From Sphaeroforma arctica JP610 (lineage: Eukaryota > Opisthokonta > Ichthyosporea > Ichthyophonida), in the NCBI RefSeq assembly GCF_001186125.1, contig NW_014040480.1, positions 48,321 to 75,833 of the forward strand: a stretch of 27,513 nt of DNA, read 5' to 3'. The notes under the pieces were generated by a model. The model was not told where the DNA came from. It saw nothing but the letters and a program-made list of their open reading frames with translations, and did not search any database. The number at the start of each line of letters is the position of its first letter. The stretch's first letter is position 1. Positions 8,716 to 18,500 of the stretch are shown here, piece by piece. Made by a program: the position numbers and the translations under genes.

Positions 8716-11700
8716 ATGGCCGACGAAAGTGAACCAGAGCGAGGAGTGCCCCTACCTCTCCGGTTGGGAGAAACGTTCTATCAAGATGCTCCCACGTTCT
8801 ATAATATAGCATGTAAGTGATATGATGTAGATCCTACTGTTCTATTATGTAGGTCCATCACAAAAGAGTATATATATATATGTGTGCGTGTGTCTGTGTG
8901 TGTGTCTGTGTCTGTGTCTGTGTGTGTGTATGTATATATGTAATGTATGTATGTATTTACGTATGTATGTATGGGTATGTATGTTTGTATTTATGTATGT
9001 TTGTGTGTTTATGTATGTATGTATATATATATGTGTGTGTGTGTGTGTGTTTGTGTGCGTGCGCGTATTTGTGTATATTTGTGTATCTATGTGTCATGTA
9101 TCTATATATTTTGATACGCCTCCTCGTATACTCCCCCTCGCGTTAGCCTTGAATCCAATCTGCATGGTGCGCTAACCACATCTGAAGCCTTTAACAGTAT
9201 GTCAGGCACAGTTATGCTGAGCACTCCTAACAGAAGCAACCATTCGCCTGTCCTTATGTTTTCTAGTTGGTGTAGCTTGCATTACACGTAGCCCTATATG
9301 TATCATCTCATCCTCACCCCTGTGGTCGCAGATAAGGTCAAAATGGGCCCATTCGGTTTCTAAATTCTTCTATTATCGTTCGCATCTATCCGAATCCGTA
9401 AGATATATACAAGTCCCTAACACCAGTGCTACACTGAGTGATAAATTCGGCCCGTGCTTATGGCTAAGGCAACATCGTATCTCGTTGTCCATACATACCA
9501 CCAAGCAAAGCGAGAGAGTATGTATTGTAGGTAGCACGGTACACGCTCCCACTTTTATCATTTTGTGCCTAATAAGCCTTCCTGTGTTCACCCAATTGTG
9601 TATTTTGGCAGTTGACTTCAAGCCCGGGAAGATAGACCTGGAACAGGCCGGCTCGATAAACATCGACGGCGCATCGGTGAACGTAGGGTTCCAGACAAAT
9701 AACGACAACGTATGTCTAATCCAATTGGTGGGGTGGTGGCGTGTGCATTCGAGGGTGCGTGTGCGTCTAGTAGGGTTTGAATAGAGAGGGAGGTGTGATG
9801 AGTGTCAGTGTGTGTAGGTCTTTGCACATGGGTGAGACTTCAAGGGCGAGTGTGTGTAAGTGTGTGTGTGTGTGTGTGTGTGTATGGGTGTGTGTGTATG
9901 TGTGATGAGTGTGGATTCTCCCATTGTGCATGACGCGTGGCTGTCCACACAACCTTTAACCCCTAAAACATATTCCATTCTTCAAATGACGCATATTGTG
10001 CCCTATACGTTAACTATCAATGGTACAACGCACACACTCTCACAGAGACTGCATAAACGTGCATCTCCCTCTATACCGTACGGTATGCAGTGATTCAGTA
10101 TAGTACGCGGCCGAGCACATACTATCGCATGCATGTACACTTGACCACATACGAATGGGAGCGTCGTCATGATTCCCTTGAGCATGCCTATGTATAGCTT
10201 TTGCAATGCTGTATACATTCGCTGCCTCATATGTTACTGTCCGTGTCCTCACCCATGTATGTGCATGTGTAGCCTGAAGATTCATCACACTCGTCTGTAT
10301 AATAACACTCACCTATATCCTACCTACTCACCCGTGTATGTGCATGTGTAGCCCGATGATTTCGTCTACTACCAAGGAGCTAAGAGTGACACCGGCGGCA
10401 AAGATGCGATCATCGTCTACGATCCCGAGACCCAAGAATACACGCTGCAACTGGTGTGTTTGTGTGTGAGAGAGAGAGAGAAATGGTGTTTTGTGTGTGT
10501 GTGTGTGTATGTGGAGGGGGGGGGATGGTGTTGTCCCGGTTGTTTGTGTACATGAAAGTGTAGTTTGCACTCGAGTGCTGGGGATAGTTTTATGTACCAA
10601 GCATACTCTGTGTATGGTGTGTGTGTGTGGTATATGTGTGCTGTGCATAAGGCTTTGGTTCGCACCTCCTGCTAGGCTCGTTCTTGTTTGGAAGTTGGCG
10701 TACCATATACGTACGTAGTTGCATTCGTTGATGGGCAGCTGTTATCACTGAAGCTCGGTACATGTGCACGTCCGCATGTGCAAGCATGTACTCATTGCGA
10801 CTTCATACGAACTTTATTCGACTACACTCCCTCGGCGAATGTCTTTGGCACTGCCCTTCGTGTGCTTTGGCAGTTGGGACGTTATCCACACACATTGATA
10901 GACATACATTGCGTGTGTCGCTTAGTAGCTATGTAGGATGCATGGTCAGTGGTTTGAGGACGACTTCGTTCTAGTGCATCTACTCTCAGGCATAATTACA
11001 ATATATGCCGCAAACAAATTTGCACTTTCATCCAGGTGCAAGTGAGCCCAAAAATTTGAAATAAGTCCAAGTGAGCCCAAAATTTTCTTCGGGTGGGTTG
11101 GTGCGGCGAAACATTGCAGCGTGGCCTATGCTTGCTATGCGCGCGATAGAAGATCACCTCACAAGTACAGGAGTGTGTAGAACATCATGCTTAGCGTACA
11201 GACGCTGTATTTGTGTGTGTATAGCGTCGTTGCTGGTTGTGCGGGTGTGTGCAAGTGCATTTCACCGTATATTGACATACGTTGAACGATATAGGTCTTG
11301 TCTAATAGTCTATCTTCATTGCCCAAATGGCGGACTACAAACGGCAGCCCATTTTCATACACTTTGGCACGCATGCATCTACAACTACTCTCTTTACTAC
11401 AAAGTACGCCTTACCCGCGCGCGACTGTTAATCAAAAATACGCCTAGAACGTAACTTGTAAACGCCTGCAATGTTGTTTAATCAATTTAACCCAAAACAC
11501 GCCTATAGCGTTGCTTGTACGCTTTCTAATCCCAAATACGCCCACAACGTAGTTTAAGCAAGCTAACCTAAATTACATATGTATGGTCGTTTGGCAGGTG
11601 CACACTCATGTGCGGTTAAAGCAAATACGCGACACGACGGAGATGTCATTCCCGGATGTCTCGAATAAAACCAACCTGCACGATCTTCAAGCCATGAAGG

Positions 11701-13127
11701 CAGAAGGCTACCACGACGGTACGACACCACACCCACACTCGCTCGTGCGGTTACACATGTGTCTGCGTGCACGCATGCATGCATACATACAAGCGCATAG
11801 ATATGCACATGGCACATGTATCTGCGTGTGTATGCATGCATACATACAAGCACATCGATATGCACATATCAGTCCATACGCTGCTGTATTGCATTGCGGC
11901 TTGACTCCGTGGAGGACAGCCCCAGCCACACCCTTTAGGGGATATGGAACACGATTGCTTATTTATGTGCGGATGTATGTGATTGATCATGCCATTGGCG
12001 ATTGTTTATGTATGTGTGGATGTATGTGATTGATCATGCCACAGGGCACACACGCGATCTATCTGTACCAAGTAGTAGGGTGCAACCGTTTACTGGCACG
12101 CATAGCTATACCCGTCAGTAGGGGCGGTCTGCCTCGTTGCATGCACACAACACGTGTTCAACGGTGTAGGCCATTTGGGGTGGGATGTATATCAGCTGTT
12201 CTCCAGTGGGCAACGTCTGCCACCCGCGTGTCTGTACCGTGTGCGTACACGGCACACAATATCCACGTGTCCTAGTACATACGCGACAAGTGTGTGGAGG
12301 GTTGTGTCTAGGCAAAGGCTTGTGTGGGGAAGTGTTCTGCTCGTATGCATTGTATACGTCATACATAAATATATATATATATATAGATCTCCGTTTGCTG
12401 TGCATCTCGTGCTGTGTGTGGTCGTGTACATCACTTGGATCAATCCAATCACGCGCACGGGATGGCAAGTGTCCCCACTGGCGCACCCTGCCATTGCGTA
12501 GCACTGTACATGCTTGTCTCACGCTCTTATGTGTATGCACCTCGTTTTATTTGTTAGGATTTATAATATCTCACACTCTTATTTTATTTTTTTTGGACTT
12601 GTAATATCAGGACCGCGCGCGAGGCTCACCAGCATTGGCAGTGGCTTGTTCAGTGACGACGAAGCCAAATACAGAGACAGCCCAAGTATGTTACGGAGCA
12701 CCCCTTGTTTGCGTGTTAATGTGACTCCGCACATAATCATGCGTGTCATTTTTGTACGTGCAAAATCTGTGTAGGTACCATTCAGACCCAAGAAAGCAAT
12801 ATCATTTATTTACAATCATCGTAAAGGTCCCCATCGTGACTCTTATACACCTGAACTGGGGCATATGGCGCAACACTTTTAATGGCGGATCCTCCAATTG
12901 TCTGGCAACGGTTGTTTGTGTGCTCTCGTCCTATCCGCGAGTATATGAATCACAGCTGTGGTGTGGGATACTTTCTCTGTGTGTATATAAACCTCTGACC
13001 TATTGTTCTCCTGGCGGGAACTCATCAAGCAACGGTTGTCCGCTTTCCACGCGTACACACCTTTGCACTCGCACACTGCTAGTAGTGTGGCCTATTAAAC
13101 TAGAACTATATGTAAACGTATATGTAT

Positions 13128-13213
<86 letters not shown>

Positions 13214-14762
13214 GTATGTATATATATGTATATATATATATACATGTCTGTATATGTCTATATATATATATGTATGTATATGTATATATATGAATATGTA
13301 TATATATATATCTATGTAAATGTATGCATGCTAAACCTGCGCCTGGCGCAGCAAGCTTCAACCGTACGCACTTTGCCATCTCATACTGAACGCGCATTGA
13401 CGATTCAGCACAAGCTCGTGTTTGTGTCACTGATGTGAGCGTTTCGCTATAAACACGCGAGTGCTTAGTAATATTGGCCTTGTGTGTTGTGTGCAACATG
13501 TGCACGCACGCTATTGCATGGACCTTCGTTTGCATGCTGGTTGCGAGGTTCCTGGTGAGTAGGAATAAGTAAAATCACCCAAATTTGATTTCATATCAAC
13601 ATGCTACAATATACAATTTAATTTACAACAGTTGCCTATATGTATATATATATATATATGAATATATGCAGCACGCTACTAATGTGGGTAACGCTGCATC
13701 AATCGCTTGCGTTACGCATCCAGGTGGCCAGGATGTGCAGGTGCACGACTTGGAAGACATGGACGAGATGGATGACGCACACCAGGAATCATATCAGGAG
13801 CCAACGAGAATGGATACAATGGATATGGACAATAAAGGAGGAGTGGATCCGTACCTCTCTACCCAGGATCAGGACAGCTACACGGACGAGGAAGAGCCCG
13901 ATGCCGTGTCACAGAATGTTGACGACAGCATTGGTGCAAATACCAGGTACGTGTGATATGTTGTAGGCAGGTGTGATACGTCGTGTGCCCCTTGGCGGTC
14001 ACCAGATTCCTCTGGTTCAATAGATTGGCAGTTTGTTCTGCTTCGCGCTGAGTGTAAGCCAAAGCCATGTGTATATGCCTATTCATCTCGGTTGCGGATG
14101 TATCGTGCTTGGAGACTATACTGAGTCAGATGATCGTTTTGGTTGTGGAATTGATATCCCGATGTAGTAGGCAGGTATCGTAGGGAGTAAAGCCTGCCAT
14201 CTCACCTATCCTGTCTCTATCCTATGTTGTATGTTGTGTTGGTTAGTTATCGCTCACCGGCCAGAGCCATGGTTTCCGATGCAACGCTCTACTTAAATAT
14301 AGTTGGTACAACGTATGACAGCTTAGAATCCTGTCTCTGCCCTGTCCCAATTCCATTTCAGGGATGCATTGGTCATGATCACTGCTTTTGTGCCATTGTG
14401 CGTCACGCCACACCCATTGTCCACACTATCACACGCATGCCGAGCGTTACAAGTCCGGCAGGGTATGCTTACCATGGTTACTGTGAACGCTTTGTCTGAG
14501 TATTTTCGGTCTGGAGAGATGCATTCGGTTCTCATATACACTTGTTTAGCATGTATACTCTTCCAGAACTTTCCCAGCTTCATAAACAGTGTCACTACCT
14601 AAGCGAACGAATTCCCGCATACACGTCATTACAATCCCTATTGAATACTATACGTCTCCGGAAGATTGATCTGCTATATATGCAGTTCATAGGTAGATGC
14701 ACTTTGTGCACGCACACAAACGCCCACACACACACATACACTCACATACACTCACATACACT

Positions 14763-14794
<32 letters not shown>

Positions 14795-15582
14795 GCTTTA
14801 AGGACAGGAGGAGGAGCAGTGAAGGGTTGGATGTGAGTAGCAGTTCGGGATCATCCTCGGGCAGTGACTCTGAAGGCGAGCATCTGAGTCGGAAGGCCAG
14901 TATGACAAGTGTCAACAGTGTCAAAAGTGTACAAATTGTCACGTCGTTCCGCGAGATGGCAGACGCCCAGCAGCAGGACGGGAGCGGGGACGGTGCTGCG
15001 AGTGCTAAAAATAGCCCAGTCCATGCACCCGAAAGTTCGGTACGTTTTTGCTTTGGTTTTGGTTTTGGTTTTTGGTTTTGGTTTTTTGGGGAATATGCAC
15101 CATTAGTAGGTTTGTATGCAGGAGCACTCTTGGCGTAGCGATGTGTCCTGTGGTATCTCCGTGTATGCACACAAGCTGACTTCTTCTGTTACCTTCACCT
15201 GGTATCACCTGAAACTGTAGACTGCGGCAATCACACACCAGGACTCGGTCGCAAGCAATTCCGCGGGCGCCACAGACGCAGAAGGTAGGTGCCTGTGCTG
15301 CATAGAGGTGTTAACAGCGTGTCATATCTCTTCCCCAGGAGAGACTTCGTGTCTGACTCAGCATATGGCCCAATGGATCATGTGCTTCGCTAAAAGGCAA
15401 TACAGTTATTCTATAGTAAGAACTCGAGATAAAATTGGACTTTATCTCGATGCCACACGGATATAGGTCGATAATAGTCGGGTTTCAATAATGTTTGTTA
15501 TACTTATCTCGGTGCACAGGTTTATACTGTATTTAAGGTACCCATATATATACATATACATGTGCGTATGTATGTATGTATG

Positions 15583-15613
<31 letters not shown>

Positions 15614-15889
15614 ATTTATATATATGTGTGTGTGTGCGTATGTATGTATGTTTGTATGTATGTATATATATATATTATATATATATAAAAATATTATATA
15701 TGTGTGTGTGTGTGCGTGAGTGTCTGTGTGTGTGTGTGTGCATATATATGTGTGTACGTGTATGATCTCATAATATCCAATTTCTATCATCGAACAGAGA
15801 TCGGGCGGCGGCGTTCGTCTACGGGTCTGAATATGAACATGGCTGATCTCGACGACGGACTGGACTTGAGCGAATCTGACAGTGATTAG
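8716..15889 (+). CDS. EAF: ELL-associated factor (EAF) homologue, 9 exons
   Basis: Exons are 8716-8812, 9612-9709, 10352-10453, 11598-11718, 12611-12685, 13724-13946, 14796-15039, 15221-15284 and 15798-15889. All introns are GT-AG, phases close, and the product is 371 residues. EAF proteins bind ELL through their N-terminal domain and raise RNA polymerase II elongation in the nucleus. The N-terminal domain (about residues 14-118) carries [16 protein letters not shown] and a [12 protein letters not shown] segment that align with LRLGESF, YDFKPASID and the INHDTGEFVLEKL segment of human EAF1, with equal spacing into the VRLKQIR strand. Exons 6-7 encode an acidic, Met/Asp-rich stretch and a Ser/Gly/Asp tract. 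The end, [14 protein letters not shown], matches the family's acidic tail (human DLQLSESGSDSDD). It is longer than human EAF1 (268), mostly in the low-complexity half. Homology is from memory; exon 5 has the least independent support. Confidence 0.88.
8872..9105. repeat. TG/TATG microsatellite in EAF intron 1
   Basis: (TA)n, (TG)n and TATG runs start about 60 bp inside the intron. The plus-strand open frames of 88 and 97 codons here translate to alternating Cys/Val/Tyr repeats and are not genes. Confidence 0.9.
9853..9905. repeat. TG microsatellite in EAF intron 2
   Basis: A GTGTGT run with TATGGG interruptions lies in the intron between exons 2 and 3 (9710-10351). It is simple-sequence DNA. 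Confidence 0.85.
10246..10364 (+). repeat. Duplicated acceptor region before EAF exon 3
   Basis: A stretch of about 35 bp ending in GTGCATGTGTAG occurs at 10246-10284 and again at 10326-10364, spaced 80 bp. The second copy carries the AG used for exon 3 (exon starts at 10352). The first copy has the same AG followed by a similar CCTGA context, making a decoy acceptor. The copies differ at a few bases. Confidence 0.7.
10454..10500 (+). repeat. GT/GA simple repeat at the EAF exon 3 donor
   Basis: The donor of intron 3 is the first GT of a GTGTGTTTGTGTGTGAGAG tract. A second, more consensus-like donor (GTGAGA at 10466) lies 12 bases downstream in the same frame. Family spacing (YTLQL followed directly by VHTHVRLK) favours the upstream site. 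Confidence 0.7.
11427..11565. repeat. Three diverged copies of a short repeat in EAF intron 3
   Basis: Units beginning TTAATCAAAAATACGCCTA (11427), TTAACCCAAAACACGCCTA (about 11487) and TAATCCCAAATACGCCCA (about 11527) share a following CGT-rich core. Spacing is uneven (about 60 and 40 bp) and identity is loose, so this is an old local repeat. Confidence 0.55.
11755..11868. repeat. 59-bp tandem repeat in EAF intron 4
   Basis: Two copies of a TCTGCGTG…GCATACATACAAGC…ATATGCACAT unit start at 11762 and 11821 and differ at a few bases. They lie about 40 bp inside the intron after exon 4. Confidence 0.75.
11952..12041. repeat. 47-bp tandem repeat in EAF intron 4
   Basis: CGATTG.TTAT.TATGTG.GGATGTATGTGATTGATCATGCCA occurs at 11952-11994 and 11999-12041 with about three mismatches. 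The last 20 bases are identical. Confidence 0.85.
13128..13322. repeat. Long TA/TATG microsatellite in EAF intron 5
   Basis: A pure (TA)n tract of about 60 bp (13140-13200) is flanked by TATG and TATATG runs. All open frames crossing it, on both strands, translate to Tyr/Ile or His/Tyr repeats. Confidence 0.95.
14722..14795. repeat. CA microsatellite forming the acceptor of EAF exon 7
   Basis: ACACTCACATACACTCACAT units run into a pure (CA)n tract that ends in CACAG. That terminal AG (14794-14795) is the splice acceptor of exon 7, and no ordinary pyrimidine tract precedes it. Confidence 0.85.
15044..15092 (+). repeat. GGTTTT repeat in EAF intron 7
   Basis: Four or five GGTTTT units with small length changes, ending in GGGG, follow the donor of the 181 bp intron 7 (15040-15220) directly. 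The plus strand is G/T only for about 35 bases. Translated repeats (FGFGFWFWF) are an artefact. Confidence 0.85.
15541..15772. repeat. TATG/TA/TG microsatellite in EAF intron 8
   Basis: Mixed TATG, TA, GTGTGC and GTGTCTGTG tracts fill most of the 513 bp intron and end about 25 bp before the exon 9 acceptor at 15797. Confidence 0.9.
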
Positions 15890-16496
15890 CGTTGCAGGTG
15901 GCCCATATAAAGACCCCCCATGTTGTTCCATTGATGGCATTGATAGAGCGTTTAGTGTCACAGGTGGCCTATATAAAGCCCCCGTGTTGTTCCATTGATG
16001 GCATTGATACAGCGTTTAGCGTCACAGGTGGCCCATATAAAGACCCTCCATGTTGTGCATTGATGGCATTGATACAGCTTTTAGCGTCTTAGAGGCCCAT
16101 ATCAAGGCCCCCCATGTTGTTCCATTGATGGCATTGATAGAGCCTTTAGCGTCACAGGTGGCCCATATAAAGACCCCTCATGTTGTTCCATTGATGGCAT
16201 TGATAGAGCCTTTAGCGTCACAGGTGGCCCATATAAAGACCCCCCATGTTGTTCCATTGATGGCATTGATACAGCGTTTAGCGTCACAGGTGTCCCATAT
16301 AAAGACCCCTTATGTTCCATTGATGGCATTGATACAGCGTTTAGCGTCACAGGTGTCCCATATAAAGACCCCTTATGTTCCATTGATGGCATTGATACAG
16401 CATTTAGCGTCACAGGTGGCCCATATAAAGACCCCCCGTGTTGTTCCATTGATGGCAGGTGACCCATATAAAGGCCCGCCATGTTGTGCATTGATG
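15887..16496 (+). repeat. 63-66 bp minisatellite at the 3' end of the EAF gene
   Basis: About 9.5 tandem copies of a unit containing CAGGTGGCCCATATAAAGAC, CATGTTGTTCCATTGATGGC and GATAGAGCGTTTAGCGTC. Unit starts (CAGGTG) fall at 15895, 15961, 16025, about 16090, 16155, 16221, 16287, 16350, 16413 and 16456; the last unit is shortened. Most copies are 90% or more alike, and two (16287, 16350) share the same GTCCC and shortened-CCCC variant. The array begins at the TAG stop of EAF, which itself matches the TTAGCG of the unit, so it most likely forms the 3' untranslated region. Confidence 0.95.
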
Positions 16497-16533
16497 CAAG
16501 CTAAGCGGCACAGTTACAGTTCCCACACCTTTC

Positions 16534-16539
16534 ATTAAA
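16534..16539 (+). promoter_or_regulatory. Possible poly(A) signal of the EAF gene
   Basis: ATTAAA follows the minisatellite by about 40 bp and is followed at 16567 by a GT-rich tract (GTGTGTGTGTGTTG), the usual order of a polyadenylation site. If used, the 3' UTR would contain the whole array. Evidence is positional only. Confidence 0.35.
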
Positions 16540-17768
16540 CTATATATGTTGCGAATCAATCTAGCGCGTGTGTGTGTGTGTTGTACATTCACCTATCGTG
16601 TGCCTGTCATCCTGTTCATACCATCGCGTATTGAACGCGCGTCCCCGTCGCTAGGTTCGTTGCTATGCGCTGTCGTGGTCATAGACCACTTTGGTACTAG
16701 TCGCAGGTATGTTCCGTGAGTCCGTTGACAGTGGGCAACATGTGCTGAAGTCCACAGTGAAGACTGAGTTGTCGTTTGTGTAGAATGGCTTCTCTTCGGT
16801 GCTGGATCGCTCAACCTTGGGTTTCCTCGATACCATATCACTGCATCAATGCAGAGGGGCGCGACATTAGTAACTTGTCTATCCTGTGCATAGGAGCATC
16901 TCTCCCTGTCTCTACCAACCCACCCAGTCAGTCATACACACGAGCCATCACATGCTAAACGCCTACGCTCACGAGTGTCAGTAGCTTACCTACAGAACCA
17001 CCGGAGAATAACAACGTCACACGTGACACGTAACACGCAGATATACTCGCGCCATGGCCTGAGCTACAGTACTGGTTTCAGTGGCAGACATGTGGACGAC
17101 TTCGCTTAGTGTGTGTGTTTCTGGGTGACATGCACTCTATAAGACTTAGCACACACTTGTGTATGGGCTTTAAAGTACAAGCGATCGCTGTGACATGCAC
17201 GCTATACGAACTAGCACATGTTTGGGTATGGGTTTCAAAGCACCAGCGCGTGTTAAGCCTGTAGTGGCGTGGCCTGCCTGCTCAGCATGGAAGCCACTTC
17301 GTACGTGTGTTGAAGTGGCGACGTTGACGGTACACTGAGGTTACTTGCTTCTGTTCACTAGCACGTGCCTATGCAATAAACCAGGTGTACAGCTACGCAC
17401 GATTTAGTATAGGCGCCATTGTACTAGTACACGTCGGGAGGGAAAGAAACGTGTATCCCCCACACGAAAGTCGCTGGCAGGCCATACGCTAGCACACCTC
17501 TACATGAAACAAGGGTTAATGATAATGATAATAATGTGCGTGTCCATGAGGTCAAAACTTACAAGAGGCTATACAGAATATAGCTACGTACGCGATATTG
17601 TGATCGCTTACTAGGTACCTAGGCAATAGTTGTGCGTGCATGCTGTATGATATCTGCAAATGGGAAGCATAACGGCTGTGTATGCTACTGTGTTCCAATC
17701 TGCATCCTACGAACACTCCCGGTATCAGAACTGTCATACTGTACCATATGTATACTATCTTTAGTTAT
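16540..17768. other. Intergenic region between EAF and the secreted-protein gene
   Basis: The two flanking genes converge on this stretch. No coding region is supported: the short open frames lack domains or splice partners. It holds a TG run at 16567-16581 and one imperfect 65-bp tandem duplication (17125-17248). An AATAAA near 17374 is on the plus strand and has no assigned gene. Confidence 0.5.
17125..17248. repeat. Imperfect 65-bp tandem duplication
   Basis: GTGACATGCA.TCTATA…CTTAGCACA…GTATGGG.TT.AAAG…AGCG at 17125 recurs at 17190 with about ten differences. It is an old duplication with no coding content. Confidence 0.75.
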
Positions 17769-18500
17769 TTATCTTCTAGCACACTTCTTCACAGGGAAGC
17801 AATACGACGGCAGTTGTAGCATATTCGGCTCAATCTCTTTCGTGTATGTGTTGGGATCGATGGTAATCTGGAACGGGTTGTCTCCAGTAAAACTAGCCCC
17901 GCCATCATACAGCTCACACAATGCACCCGTCTTCTGACTAAAAGCTACACGATCAGGTGTACTGGACTCAATCACCCACTCATCACACGCAACACCGTTG
18001 TAGTTCCTAATCCCTGCGTAATGGAAGGGAGCAGCCGTGACCCACTGTGGGTTTAGCGTACCACAGCCTTCTTGGCAGTACAAGCAGCACTCTCGTGTGT
18101 TGGGCCAGATTAGGAACCTTGACGCCCCATCCGTGCTATGGTGAATGCAGGGAGTCTCGTCGCCAGGCTTCACACGGTCACAAATGGGATTGAACTTACT
18201 AACTGGTCGGTATATGGCCTGTGTGCCATGAGCGTACGAGTATAGCATCCACCCTCTCTCACTCTGCTGTTGATTCTGATACCAAGTGTCCTCAGTGAAT
18301 GCTGCGTAGAATTCGGTCGGCCATGTGGGTTTCAGAAATGGCTTATCGCCTGCACTGTGCTCTTCTTGTGCCTGGAATGCATCAAGCACATGGTGGTTAT
18401 GTTCAGGCGCAGTTACGGCATGTGGCGATTTGAGGTTGATTGACGAAGCTATAGTTGTGCTGACGGCTGGAATAACTAATAACATATGATGTGGGTACAT
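17769..18500 (-). CDS. Probable secreted cysteine-rich protein, 243 aa, single exon
   Basis: One uninterrupted frame of 243 residues runs from the ATG at 18498-18500 to TAA at 17769-17771. Residues 6-20 are mildly hydrophobic (MLLVIPAVSTTIASS) and could be a short signal peptide; Met6 is an alternative start. Ten cysteines (107, 118, 138, 139, 142, 146, 172, 195, 234, 240) allow five disulfides, with a compact CCLYCQEGCG core at 138-147. The order FYAAF, then …C…PC…RFLIWP…CC..C…GCG…P.W, then LPSYC near the end, resembles a poorly characterised family of exported proteins I recall from oomycetes and ciliates, perhaps with an ependymin-like beta fold. That link is from memory and unproven. No enzyme motif is visible. 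It converges with EAF and is intronless, unlike its neighbours. Ordinary amino-acid composition and even cysteine number support a real gene. Confidence 0.75.
   Translation of the reverse strand: MYPHHMLLVIPAVSTTIASSINLKSPHAVTAPEHNHHVLDAFQAQEEHSAGDKPFLKPTWPTEFYAAFTEDTWYQNQQQSERGWMLYSYAHGTQAIYRPVSKFNPICDRVKPGDETPCIHHSTDGASRFLIWPNTRECCLYCQEGCGTLNPQWVTAAPFHYAGIRNYNGVACDEWVIESSTPDRVAFSQKTGALCELYDGGASFTGDNPFQITIDPNTYTKEIEPNMLQLPSYCFPVKKCARR

Noticed and set aside
12115-12604. Several overlapping open frames of 100-141 codons on both strands
   Set aside because: They lie in EAF intron 4. Multiple frames open at once with Cys/Thr/His-rich translations are typical of TG/CA-rich intron DNA.
12743-13535. 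Long open frames of 231 (+) and 146 (-) codons
   Set aside because: Both run through a (TA)n/TATG microsatellite inside EAF intron 5 and translate to Tyr/Ile or His/Tyr repeats; the non-repeat parts show no domain.
14742-15170. Minus-strand open frame of 142 codons
   Set aside because: It is the antisense of EAF exon 7 and its flanking repeats; the plus-strand exon explains the open frame.
15887-16496. CRISPR-like array
   Set aside because: The whole unit is repeated with no unique spacers, and the surrounding genes are spliced eukaryotic genes.
16050-16538. Open frames of 162 (+) and 129 (-) codons with a 21-22 residue repeat
   Set aside because: They result from minisatellite units whose length is often a multiple of three. 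There is no start context or flanking exon, and units of other lengths break the frame.
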